64,000 nucleotides of DNA from Panorpa germanica (lineage: Eukaryota > Arthropoda > Insecta > Mecoptera > Panorpidae): contig OY783205.1 in the NCBI GenBank assembly GCA_963678705.1, positions 4,588,001 to 4,652,000 on the forward strand, read 5' to 3'. The translations under genes and the position numbers were made by a program. How positions within the stretch are numbered: the stretch's first letter is position 1; the number at the start of each line of letters is the position of its first letter. Shown piece by piece: positions 24,046 to 33,811 of the stretch. The notes below the pieces were generated by a model, which saw nothing but the letters and a program-made list of their open reading frames with translations, ran no database searches and was not told where the DNA came from.

Positions 24046-25635
24046 TTAAGTTTTGATTAATGTTTCCTCTTCGACCTTGCCGTCGTTCAACCAGGTTTGT
24101 ACATGCTTCTCCGCTTCTTCCTGCTCGCAGTAAGCCATACGTCGCGAATTTTGAAAAACAGGATCCTCATCGGTCATGTATATTTCTGCTGCTTCAGTAA
24201 CCCTTGTTACTTTTGGTTCATAAGTTTTAACTAGTTCCTCAACTTTAGCCCTTGCACCTGGACTATTGTTATTACCCATGACGATTTCGTCGTCGGCTAC
24301 ACATAATATTTTATTTTGTTTTCTTTCCTCGTACTTTTTTCGCATGGTAATACCGTCTACACTTATTGTGGTTTCTACTTGGTCTAGCAGAGGTTTACCA
24401 ATTACAACACTATGTCTAGTTGTACTTGATGGAACTATTAAAAAGTTAGTACAGTGCTGTTCATTGTCTACTTTCACTTGAGCACTAAATTCACCTAAAA
24501 CTTTGATTTGAAATCCTCCGATTCCAGTCAATACAATTTTGTTTTCGCGCACAACCGCACTATTACTTAATTTAATAAAATCGTCAGCTCTAATCAAATT
24601 CTGATCACTTCCGGTATCAATCAGACATTTAAAACTGATACTGTCTATGCTCATGTCTTTTGTCATATCACTTGTTTTATTTGTGTTCACTAACAAAGCA
24701 TCACTTGTTTTATTCGCGGTACAATTTCTCGAAATATGTCCCTCCTCATGACATTTGAAACACTTTATTTTACTTTCACTTTTTATCTTTTCACTTGATT
24801 CATCTCTTTTACTATTAAGGTATTCGATGCTTTTTCGGCACACGTTTTCTTTGTGTCCGGTTTTATTACAATTAAAACATTTTATCGCGTTTAAGTCTTT
24901 TGGTCTGTCTTTACGTACACTAAAATTATTCCTTTCTTGCACTTGCAATAGTGTCGAATCATACCGTTTTACTTTTACCAACAAATCGGGCACTGTTTTA
25001 AAGTCGCACATTGATAACACGCTTATCATGTCTTTGTTGTTTAGTCCGGCTATTATGTACTTTATCACGGCCTTTTCACTAATATTATCACTCTTACTAG
25101 CGATCGCTTTCACCGAGTATACATAATCTTCTATTGCTTCGTTTTTTTCTCGTTGTCTCTTCATTAGTTCCATGTGTACGTCAGATTCATCGTACTCCAC
25201 TGGGAAATTCCTGATTAACTCGTATTTGAACGTCGTCCAATCCTTTACTACGTTCAAACTAGCATCAAACCAGTTTTTCGCGGCACACTGCAGCTTGTTG
25301 ACACCTTGATGAAGCTTCACTTTATCACTCCATCCATAAATGTCTGCTATTTCCTCCAATTTTCGCACCCAAGCTGTAGCCGTCAATACCGAGGTTGCTG
25401 GATTAAACACAGGTATGCACTCCAGGTTCTGTGTCGGCATAAACCCATGGTGATTCATTCTCTGTTCCTGTATTGTACTGTTCCCGATACTCAACTGCAA
25501 TAGTTCTGTTCTAAGCCTCGTCAGCTCTGCTTGCACTCCCAACCAACTATCTTCACTAGATGTTGAGTTTCCTGAGCGTCCAGCTAACAAACTATCATCA
25601 ACAGTAGTATCGTTCATGTTTACGTTATATGCCAT
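24046..25635 (-). CDS. Gag-protease of the deleted Gypsy-like element
   Basis: The first ATG is at 25635 (MAYNVNMNDTT). A Gag core (capsid-like, about residues 60-240) is followed by two CCHC zinc knuckles, CFNCNKTGHKENVC and CFKCHEEGHISRNC, which bind the element RNA. An aspartic protease follows with the active site LIDTGSDQNLI. The frame then enters the first residues of RT (MAYCEQEEAEKHVQTWL) and stops at TAA 24046-24048, just where the rest of pol is deleted. Beyond the stop, in the same frame, the integrase end continues. Gag and protease look intact; the element could only move with enzymes supplied by relatives. Confidence 0.85.
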   Translation of the reverse strand: MAYNVNMNDTTVDDSLLAGRSGNSTSSEDSWLGVQAELTRLRTELLQLSIGNSTIQEQRMNHHGFMPTQNLECIPVFNPATSVLTATAWVRKLEEIADIYGWSDKVKLHQGVNKLQCAAKNWFDASLNVVKDWTTFKYELIRNFPVEYDESDVHMELMKRQREKNEAIEDYVYSVKAIASKSDNISEKAVIKYIIAGLNNKDMISVLSMCDFKTVPDLLVKVKRYDSTLLQVQERNNFSVRKDRPKDLNAIKCFNCNKTGHKENVCRKSIEYLNSKRDESSEKIKSESKIKCFKCHEEGHISRNCTANKTSDALLVNTNKTSDMTKDMSIDSISFKCLIDTGSDQNLIRADDFIKLSNSAVVRENKIVLTGIGGFQIKVLGEFSAQVKVDNEQHCTNFLIVPSSTTRHSVVIGKPLLDQVETTISVDGITMRKKYEERKQNKILCVADDEIVMGNNNSPGARAKVEELVKTYEPKVTRVTEAAEIYMTDEDPVFQNSRRMAYCEQEEAEKHVQTWLNDGKVEEETLIKT

Positions 25636-26459
25636 TTTTAATTTTCTCCTCGTAAAACAGTTTACACACTTTTTCTGATACAATTCACTTGCTAGTCCTA
25701 TTATAAAGTCCGTCTTATAAATTCTCGACTATTCCGCTAATGAACTATCACTTGAAAGCACTGTTTGTAGAAAACTATCTTGTATTATTCTTCTTTGTAT
25801 TATTCACTTCGCGCACTTAGTTCAATTCGCTATGAGTTACTAATCCGCACTTCTGATGTGGAAAACGAGAGTACCATGCCAATCCTGATGTGGAAAACTA
25901 GAACTATCCAACTTCTTATGTGGAAAACAATAACCAATCCGCTAATCTGATGTGGAATCAAGGTACTCTTATTTAATTTAGGGCAATGTCAATTCAATTA
26001 ATATTCAATTATGTAATATCTTAGTTGGTTTGTCAGGATGATAAAGAATCACATAATTGGTTTAATACATTTATTGAATAAAATAATAACGATGATAATA
26101 ATAATGATAATAATACAATAAGGTTACAATATAAACGTTGGTGTTTACTTTACAAATACAGAACAATGAATACACCACAACCTCAAGTTCTAGTTAATAT
26201 ATACTCAGTTCTACATTAGGTTTCAGCTAGACTTAATAGGTTTGTTTTTATTAATTCTAAGAATACGTTTAGTTAGTTTCGGAAAACACATCCCCTCACA
26301 TATTCAATCAGTGGTTTAAAGTTTCACACAATATAATTGCTTTACCCTGTCACTTGGTTTCTGTTTAACATATACCGTCATTAATCACATTCTTTATGAC
26401 TTTTCTAGCTCGGGTGTTATAGTTACGCCTACTTTGTATGCTCGATTTATTTTTACGTT

Positions 26460-26536
<77 letters not shown>

Positions 26537-26573
26537 TATAACATTGATAAAATATTATAATAATTTTCAGGGG

Positions 26574-26726
26574 TATGAAATTTCAAGTGAAGACAGTGAT
26601 ATCAATACCACGGATACGTTTGAGGAAAGCTTTTGTGAATTGTCTCAAACGGAAAATACAGGTATTGAACAAACCAATAAAAACACAAGAACTTTAGAAA
26701 AGGAAATTTTTTCTACTAACTTATGA
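26574..26726 (+). other. Exon-like acidic frame, unassigned
   Basis: After an acceptor-like TAATTTTCAG (26561-26570) a frame starts GYEISSEDSDINTTDTFEES and stops at 26726. It is acidic and lies opposite the transposase intron. It could be a C-terminal exon of an accessory protein of the Harbinger element, but no matching donor was found. Confidence 0.25.
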
Positions 26727-26828
26727 TAACATATTTGAAATTAACAAAATGCTATGTACACGTAACCCATGTACAATATAAATACAAAAATATTTCTTAT
26801 AATATTTAATAATGAAAATTGTACTAAC

Positions 26829-26880
26829 CTTCACTTTATCGTTTAGTACTTTCACAAGTGCAGCACATACTTCGGGTATT
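26829..26880 (-). CDS. Upstream exon of the Harbinger transposase
   Basis: On the minus strand the frame reads IIPEVCAALVKVLNDKVK and meets a donor AAG|GTTAGT at 26829/26828. Joined to the exon starting at 21631 the frame continues directly into the PCTPGAWE block, in the order found in HARBI1-like proteins. Its own 5' limit is uncertain (an AG lies near 26905). Exons for the true N-terminus were not found. Confidence 0.6.
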
Positions 26881-27039
26881 ATTGCGGGTATATTCTATAT
26901 TTAATATCAATATCAAAACAGTAAAATAATTAAAATATTATCTCTGTTTTGCAGTAAGTATTCACGCTAAGCATTGAATTTAGGGAGATAACGCTGCATA
27001 TGATTGCAATGGGTTGTCTGCTTACCCGTACTGAACAAT

Positions 27040-27080
27040 AGACCCTTACAACATTTACAGCGTTGTCTGGTGCCAAAATC
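27040..27080 (-). repeat. Short duplicate of the transposase exon
   Basis: The words ACATTTACAGCGTTGTCTGG and TGCCAAAATC also occur at 21079-21113 within the transposase exon (ILAPDNAVNVV). Here it sits upstream of the gene as an isolated fragment, next to a repeated TACTGAACAATAGA word (about 27028 and 27118). Confidence 0.7.
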
Positions 27081-27306
27081 GTTTAGTACTTTTACAAGTG
27101 CAACTTTATTATTATTAGTACTGAACAATAGATCCTGTCAACCCTCGTCAAGAAAGAGCTATTGTTAAATAATTGGTTAAAAGAAGTCGTTCGAAATATC
27201 AAACGTTCCGACGTATTAAATTGTATGTTGTACCAGTGTGGATGTATTGTAAAACTTATTACAACAAATGTTTTATGTCGCATGTTTATGTCGCACGTAT
27301 CTGTAG

Positions 27307-27375
27307 AAGCCATTAGGAGAATATGACCTTGTCGTTGACATCGCATCAAATTTAAAAATAAAAATAAAATAGTTA
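27307..27375 (+). mobile_element. Possible remainder of the split non-LTR element
   Basis: Just outside the inverted repeat the frame PLGEYDLVVDIASNLKIKIK ends in a TAG near 27370, followed by A-rich DNA. This is what would be expected if the Harbinger element had landed in the last codons of the non-LTR element at 19107-20031. Confidence 0.35.
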
Positions 27376-27454
27376 AGCAGAATTTGCTACATATGAACAA
27401 ATAAATTCGTTATATACATACATTTAAATTAAACACTGGTGAAAAATTAGATAA

Positions 27455-27995
27455 ATGAAAATATGAATAATAATAACAGATTCCTTAAGTGTTTAAAAAA
27501 TTAAAATTGCAATGATTACAAATAAAAGTTTGACATTTAAAATTAAGGAACTGTTTTTTATTTTATTAACAAAAATACTAGCATAAAATGTATGTGGATA
27601 CCAGGACATTATGGAATAAGAGGATTGTTATTTTCTACATCCAAATTTATTTGAATAAGAATCTAAAGTAATCATTGCCAAATTGCAGCTCACCTGGATA
27701 AAATAAATATTAAATCTGATGATGGGCCTATGTGGCGAATTAGGAACTCTTTATTGTATTATATATATTTCAATACATAAATTGATGCTATTGAAATATT
27801 AGATGTAATTAAAACTTTCCTTGTAAATAATAAATTCCTAAAGTGATTCAATATTATTTTTTCAAAAATTTTACAAATATTTAGACAATACTAAAATATA
27901 ATAATAAATTTCACGTTAATATATACATTAAAAATGTTTGATGGTGGCTATGATGAATAAATGACAAGGCAAAATTAAAAAAAATTAAAAATAAA
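27455..27995 (+). mobile_element. Decayed non-LTR fragment related to 54042-54851
   Basis: Shares TGTGGATACCAGGACATT (27592), a GCAGCTCACCTGG-type block and the 3' end TTTGATGGTGGCTATGA followed by A-rich DNA with the better copy at 54042-54851. It is internally deleted and has no usable frame. Confidence 0.65.
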
Positions 27996-28135
27996 TTAGT
28001 TGAACACGGTAATTCAGCCTCATCCTACATTTAAATAAAATTATGTCGGCAAATAAAGTAAACAATTATTTTTGAAAACACGGGAAATTTATTACAAAGA
28101 TTTTAAATATTTTTTTTATAGTAAATAATTGTTCT

Positions 28136-28540
28136 TCATCTCGGTGTCACCAACACGTTCCTCCCTGGCTGGTTGCATCTCTCCCTGGTGGGTTGCATCT
28201 CTCCCTGGTGAGCGTGCATATATACCCTCATGAATCGACTGGCTGTAACTGCATGTAGGCCAGGTCTCATTCCGGTGCTCCTTGGACGCACTGTATCAGG
28301 AGTCTTTGCAGTTTCCTTAACTTTCTTTTCTTTAGCAGCTGTGGTGTTGTCTTTAGAGGCCAGCGTCCCTCCTTCATGATGGACATGCATACAGACTCTC
28401 ATGTATCGCCCGGCTGTTACCGCATGTAAACCAGGTCTCATTCCAGGAGCAGGTGTAGTCTTCTTAACTTTCTTGCCCTGAACAACCGGGGTCGACTGTG
28501 GAGTTGGATTACGCATTTTTATACCTTCAAATGAAGTCTG
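28136..28540 (-). CDS. Unknown protein exon with two internal repeats
   Basis: A minus-strand frame opens after an acceptor TATCTTTTCAG (exon from 28540); the first good ATG is at 28512 (MRNPTPQSTP) and a TGA follows VLVTPR near 28136. It contains two copies of a 30-40 residue unit: GKKVKKTTPAPGMRPGLHAV then TAGRYMRVCMHVHHEG, and EKKVKETAKTP...GMRPGLHAV then TASRFMRVYMHAHQGE. The DNA is clearly richer in GC than its surroundings. I do not recognise the family. It has no signal peptide or membrane segment. The tail includes a 22 bp near-repeat (CTCCCTGGTGGGTTGCATCT). It could be a terminal exon of a host gene or part of an unknown element. Confidence 0.4.
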   Translation of the reverse strand, partial: QTSFEGIKMRNPTPQSTPVVQGKKVKKTTPAPGMRPGLHAVTAGRYMRVCMHVHHEGGTLASKDNTTAAKEKKVKETAKTPDTVRPRSTGMRPGLHAVTASRFMRVYMHAHQGEMQPTRERCNQPGRNVLVTPR

Positions 28541-28667
28541 AAAAGATACCAATTAAAATGTAATTTCAACGAATTCTGAATAATTCATTTAAACCCATTA
28601 AATGCAGTTCTTTGTTCCCATGCCATTTTACTTACAGTATACAAAAATAAAAAAATTAAAAACTGTA

Positions 28668-28745
28668 TCAGGATGATACAGTGGACGTGAGCATTGATTC
28701 TTGATGCTTACTGCTGTGTCTTCGGGTTCGATCCCCGGGTTTATT
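28668..28745 (+). repeat. tRNA-like sequence, possible SINE head
   Basis: GGGTTCGATCCCCGG near 28727 matches an RNA polymerase III B box, and a weak A box lies about 50 bases upstream. There is no acceptor stem, so it is not a functional tRNA. Confidence 0.3.
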
Positions 28746-29864
28746 TAAAGTTATTAATTTAAATTTATAAATACATGCTCATACATAATCATAAACTTAC
28801 TATGCAGCAGTGCAGCACACGTATATGAGGCAACGATACCATATAAACTGCCAACATAGTACGAGGTCAACTGTGATAGGACACAAAATTGGAATTAGAC
28901 CAACGTTAAATATTTGATAAAATGAATAAATAGAAGCTGTGCTATCATCTGCCCATGGTGAACTACTTTTTTTAAAATCAATAAATTTGTAATTAATCAG
29001 TAATTTATATGATAAACATTAAAATGTATGTTCACAAATTAGCGGGGGAAATAAGTCGTTAAAAAATGCCAATCACACATTTTCGGAACGCAGCAATTTA
29101 TTGTTTTATTATGTAGAAAGATCAAACATTCATTTTAACTTGGGGCCCCACTTATTGGGGCACCATATTGAAAATAAGGATGAAATCAGTACGTTTATAA
29201 CACTTTTTTGTAGATAATGATATTAGGTCCAAGAACTGTTAACGAATCTGTAGGCATTACAGCATTTTCTTACAGCAGATCACCTAACAGCTATATGGAA
29301 CACCTAACTAGGTATTTGCGCTTATTTTGGTCCAACGTTGTCTTAAATTGTGCCAAAATTATTGCCTTTGTAAATTTGAAGCTTCCATTTTTTCCCTTTT
29401 CATGAAAGTCTTTAATTCATGAAATATAATTCAAAAGTCAAAGAAAGACCCGCCGCTACTTAATCCCAGTTTAAGATTTCCAATTATATGGTAAAAATCT
29501 CAATACACCAATATTTAAATTTTCTATCTTTCTTAGTTCCAGATAAAATATGCTTTGAAAATAATTTTGACACACATTTTAAAATTGCGCAGTAACAAAA
29601 TAACCTTTAGCGCACAGGCACGTGTTGCATTCCTATTCTACTTTTTAACGGAACTACTCTACAAAGTTTTACCGTGCCTAATATACTCAAAAGTCTATTG
29701 GGCAACTTTATTAGGCTACACCGTTATTTTCAAGATAAATTCGAATAGGGGCGCTTTTCAATTTGAAAATTTAAATTAAAATCCAGAATCGAAAAGATGA
29801 TCAAAATAGAAATTTTGTGTCTACCTGAAAAACACGGTCTGACAACAGCTTTCTCCATCTGAAT
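28746..29864. other. AT-rich spacer, nothing recognised
   Basis: Open frames at 29217-29405 and 29555-29779 have no motif. The 4 bp GTAT at 29865-29868 is the target duplication of the next element. Confidence 0.4.
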
Positions 29865-30904
29865 GTATTGTTGTAAAATGGCGTCGGATTGTCGTTCTGG
29901 AAGGAGATTACTCAGCTTGCTAGTACATTCTGCAGGGATGCTAGTTTCTGGTAGTAGATTCTTCAGTTGACGACTTCCAACAACCAATTACAGTAGGAAA
30001 GAATTAACTCTCTTAAGATGATTAACAGGATTCTTGTTAAGACGGTGTATTGTTGCAATTTGAGAATACTTGAGCGGTCTAAAGTATAACCTCGTTGCAA
30101 CATACGACGGTTGAACAATTAGTATCTTTTAATTACTATTAATACAAACACTTTTATTAAAATATATCATTTATTCGTTGTAATATTATATCTGCGTACT
30201 TAATTACAATAGTATTTTATTAGATTAATAAAGATGTCAGATATAAAACAAAATGTAATTCTAGTGTTATAATTTGATTAATAGTTAAAGCGTGCTTACG
30301 GTTGAATACTGAGATGTTACAATTGGAGTAATTGCACGAACGAAGTTACAATTCGTAATGCTTGCTCTGAGTCTCGTACAGTTTAATATATAATGATTTA
30401 TTTCACATCACAATACGCCAATACTGGGTTACCAGTATTAAAACAATATAAATCTCCACAGACCAGAGACAATATTTATAAGCGCTAAACTTAAACAATT
30501 ATTCATTACAATATTAATACTAATACAAAAACTGTTGACATAATATAATTCTTATGTAATAATTAACATTTAATATTATTAAAATAGAAGGTAAGTGCGA
30601 CATATGCGTACTTACAACACTCCTCAACCAAAGAAAAGGAACGCATATAAAACAAAACATATGCGTTTCTGCTCTAAGGAAAAGAAAAAGGAAAAATTGA
30701 GATAGGGAAGATGTCGTACATATCACAACACCCCCTTTCAAAAAAAAAGAGACACGTATAAAAACAAAATATACGAGTTACAATTCTAGAAAAAAACAAA
30801 AAGAGAAGCAAAGTGTCGACAACGATTCTGATCCCATCGTATAGAGTTAACACTGCTTCACAAAACAATCATCCCTGACAAAATCCATTTCATTCGTCAA
30901 GTTT

Positions 30905-33808
30905 TTATTCATTGGTACAAAATCTCTTCAACCTATTATTATGAACTACCGTATGTTTTTTACCAATTAGTATTTCTGTATTAACAGGGGATATAATTTT
31001 AGTAACTTTATACGGTCCTACGTATAAGGGTAAAAGTTTTTTGGACTGTCCCTTGGTTGGTAACTGTTCATTTCTTAATAAAACTAGTTCGTTTACCTCA
31101 GGTGTGAAAAGAGAATTGACCCTTCTATCAAAATATACTTTTGTTTTTTCTTTGTTTTTAACCAAGTTATTCATAGCAAGTTCCCTCGCTACTTGTAACC
31201 TGTGTTTGAGTTCTACTATAAAATTATTATAAGTATTTACCTCAATTGGTTCTTTATAAAAAATTGAAGGCAGATTTGCCTTATGTCCATAAATTAGTTC
31301 GAAAGGAGTAAAACCGGTCGCTGTATGCGGAGTTGTGTTATACACAAACATTGCATAGGGAATCCAATTTATCCAATCATCTTGTTTTTTACAAAAATTC
31401 CTCAGATACTCGGCAAGGGTTCTATGAACTCTTTCTAAGGCACCGTTGGTTGCTGGTCTAAATGCCGTTGTTTTTAATTGTTTAATTTTTAACAACTTGC
31501 ATATATCTTTAAAAATTTTCGACATGAAATTTGTTCCTTGGTCTGTTAAGATCATATTAGGAACTCCGTATCTACAAATAACGTTAGTTACTAATGCTTT
31601 CGCGACAGTATTTGCCTCCTGGTTTATAATAGGAATAGCTTCCGTAAACTTAGTAAGGTCATCCTGTATTGTTAGTAAGTATTTGTATTTGTCGTCGTCG
31701 TCTTTCTTGGGAAGATATACTATGTCCAAAGCCAACCTTTCGAAACTATGTTTCGAAGTCGATGTAATTGTTAATGGGCATTTATTTAATTTGCACACTT
31801 TATTCTTTTGACATGATACACATTGTCTAATAAATTTTTTAACTTTTCTAATCATACTTGGAAATTTAAAGTGTGATTTTAATCGTTTAATTGTTTTAGA
31901 AACTCCTAAGTGGCCTGCTGTGGGATTAACATGAAATTCCGAAATTACATTGTTTATTAACTCAGGGTCACTAATTTTAAGTATAGTGTCATTATAAATG
32001 TGTACTATTATATTTGTTTTATCAAAGATATGTCTGAGCATAGTTCGTATCTGAGCAAAATCTAATTTACTTAGTTCAGATTCGAACCTGTTCATGGCAA
32101 TATTAGTAATTTTGTGTAAAGTACAAAAGTTTTTCAGATTCACTAATGCCAAAAATATTTCTTTATAATTTGGTAGATTAAAATGAAATTCCTTAATTAT
32201 TAAACAGATAATAAATCTAGTATCAATTTCAACATATGCAATTTCTGATACTTCTTTTTTTTGTATTAGAAATGCATCGATATCACTAAATTTATTGATT
32301 AATTCAGGACAATTTCCAATTGAGTTTTTAAAATCTTTTGATACAAAATCTACTAATGAAAATGACGTCGGTGCGTCATATAAACTTTTATCATGTTCAA
32401 TTACTTTATTGTTTAAGATAATTTTATTTTTAATTATTTCTAAATAATTTTCGTATGTGACATCCATTGTATTAGCCTGAAGTGAGTATACGCGGCTTAG
32501 AGCATCTACGTGTGGAATCGAACTACCTGGTCTATATATTACTTCGTAATTATATTCTTCTAGTTTTATCCGCCAACGCATAAGTCTAGAACTGGGGTCC
32601 TTAATACTCATTAACCAAGTCAAGGCTTGATGGTCTGTTACGATACTAAAAAACTTTCCATAGAGATAGGGTCTAAAATGAGCAACAGCCCATACTACTG
32701 CTAATAACTCACGTTCAGTAGTTGTGTAATTTTGTTGTGCCTTATTTAGAGTTCTTGAAGCATATGCTATTGGGTGGCTTTCCTTAATAGTACCTTGTGA
32801 AAGGACTGCACCTATAGCATATTTACTTGCATCCGTGGTTACAACGAAATTTTTACTAAAGTCCGGGTATTGCAAAACAGGTGATATGGTTAATTTATTT
32901 TTTAAAGTTTTAAATGATTCGTCGCACTGGTGTGACCATTCTAATACTTTAACATTACTGTTTGCTGCATTATATAGTGGTTTGGCTATCTCTGCGTAAT
33001 GCGGTATATGCCGGCGATAATAACCAGACATACCCAAAAATGTTTTAATTTGTTTAGGATTGTTTGGAATGGGGAAATTCTTTATTGCTTCTACTTTAGA
33101 AGGATCTGGTAGAATACCCGTTTCATTAATAACGTGACCTAAATAAATCAAATCTTTATGTAGAAAGTTACATTTGGATGGTTGGAGCTTCAAATTATGT
33201 TCCCGTAATTTAGAAAAAACGTTTTTTAATCTTTGGTTGTGCTCAGAAATGTTTTTTCCAAAAATGACTACATCGTCCAAATAGATTAAACAATCTATTC
33301 CTTGCAGACCTGTGAGAACATGAGACATAAGTCTCTGAAACATGGGGGGTGCTCCTTTAAGTCCGAATGGCATTCTTACAAATTGATAGTGTTTAAAGTT
33401 CGCACTAAATGCTGTTTTCTCTTTATCTTCGGGAAGCATAGGGACCTGGTGAAAACCGCTTGCTAAGTCAAGGGTAGAGAAAAATTTTGCACCACTAAGT
33501 TGGTCCAGTATATCATGTATAAGAGGCAAAGGATAGGCGTCACTTGTTGTCTGCTCGTTAAGTTTACGGAAATCGACTACTACGCGGAATTGTTTGTTAC
33601 CTAACGCATCTGGTTTTTTAGGTACTACTAATAGAGGTGCGTTATAGGGTGAGTCGCTTTCTTCAATGATGTTGTTGACCAACAGTTCCTGAATATGCTT
33701 CTCTACAATCTCTTTTTGCGCATAGGGCAATCGATACGGTTTAACGTTAACAGGTTTAGAAGAATTAATCTTTATCTTATGACTTAATGCGCTCGTACAA
33801 GATAACTT
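30905..33808 (-). CDS. Pol: reverse transcriptase, RNase H, integrase
   Basis: One open minus-strand frame of more than 950 codons. RT landmarks: FRVVVDFRKLN, FFSTLDLASGFHQV, FVRMPFGLKGAP and the catalytic YLDD. RNase H follows with TTDASKYAIGAVLSQ and TERELLAVVWA. Integrase has an HHCC zinc finger (HLGVSKTI...CVSCQKNK) and a DDE core (LDIVYLP, LTDQGTNFMS, TNGALERVHRTLAEYL). The order RT-RH-IN defines Ty3/Gypsy. The proteins would copy the element RNA into DNA and insert it. The frame continues upstream without an ATG to the TGA at 33809-33811, and is in phase with gag. Confidence 0.95.
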   Translation of the reverse strand, partial: KLSCTSALSHKIKINSSKPVNVKPYRLPYAQKEIVEKHIQELLVNNIIEESDSPYNAPLLVVPKKPDALGNKQFRVVVDFRKLNEQTTSDAYPLPLIHDILDQLSGAKFFSTLDLASGFHQVPMLPEDKEKTAFSANFKHYQFVRMPFGLKGAPPMFQRLMSHVLTGLQGIDCLIYLDDVVIFGKNISEHNQRLKNVFSKLREHNLKLQPSKCNFLHKDLIYLGHVINETGILPDPSKVEAIKNFPIPNNPKQIKTFLGMSGYYRRHIPHYAEIAKPLYNAANSNVKVLEWSHQCDESFKTLKNKLTISPVLQYPDFSKNFVVTTDASKYAIGAVLSQGTIKESHPIAYASRTLNKAQQNYTTTERELLAVVWAVAHFRPYLYGKFFSIVTDHQALTWLMSIKDPSSRLMRWRIKLEEYNYEVIYRPGSSIPHVDALSRVYSLQANTMDVTYENYLEIIKNKIILNNKVIEHDKSLYDAPTSFSLVDFVSKDFKNSIGNCPELINKFSDIDAFLIQKKEVSEIAYVEIDTRFIICLIIKEFHFNLPNYKEIFLALVNLKNFCTLHKITNIAMNRFESELSKLDFAQIRTMLRHIFDKTNIIVHIYNDTILKISDPELINNVISEFHVNPTAGHLGVSKTIKRLKSHFKFPSMIRKVKKFIRQCVSCQKNKVCKLNKCPLTITSTSKHSFERLALDIVYLPKKDDDDKYKYLLTIQDDLTKFTEAIPIINQEANTVAKALVTNVICRYGVPNMILTDQGTNFMSKIFKDICKLLKIKQLKTTAFRPATNGALERVHRTLAEYLRNFCKKQDDWINWIPYAMFVYNTTPHTATGFTPFELIYGHKANLPSIFYKEPIEVNTYNNFIVELKHRLQVARELAMNNLVKNKEKTKVYFDRRVNSLFTPEVNELVLLRNEQLPTKGQSKKLLPLYVGPYKVTKIISPVNTEILIGKKHTVVHNNRLKRFCTNE

Positions 33809-33811
33809 GTC

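Larger units (their letters stand above)
23137..26466 (-). mobile_element. Internally deleted Gypsy-like LTR retrotransposon
   Basis: Two direct repeats, 23137-23756 and 25857-26466, begin TGTGGAAAACGAGAG and run for about 610-620 bp with few differences. The element is flanked by TATA on both sides (23133-23136 and 26467-26470) in the split (TA)n tract. The strand follows from the coding frames. Between the LTRs lie gag-protease and a short integrase C-terminus; reverse transcriptase, RNase H and the integrase core are missing. After the 5' LTR (minus strand) TCAGAAGTGCGG may be part of the primer-binding site. Confidence 0.9.
20032..27305 (-). mobile_element. Harbinger-type DNA transposon with nested retroelements
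   Basis: The outermost candidates for its ends are a 40 bp inverted repeat: 20032-20071, and its reverse complement at 27266-27305, identical but for one base. A diverged third copy starts at 20148. Inside are a transposase gene on the minus strand and a MADF/Myb-like frame on the plus strand, the two-gene set of PIF/Harbinger elements. The 7.3 kb length is due to two LTR insertions in the transposase intron. I could not find a clean 3 bp target duplication, so the exact ends remain open. Confidence 0.65.

Noticed and set aside
28668-28745. Functional tRNA gene
   Set aside because: A good B box is present but no acceptor or D-arm pairing, so at most a SINE head.
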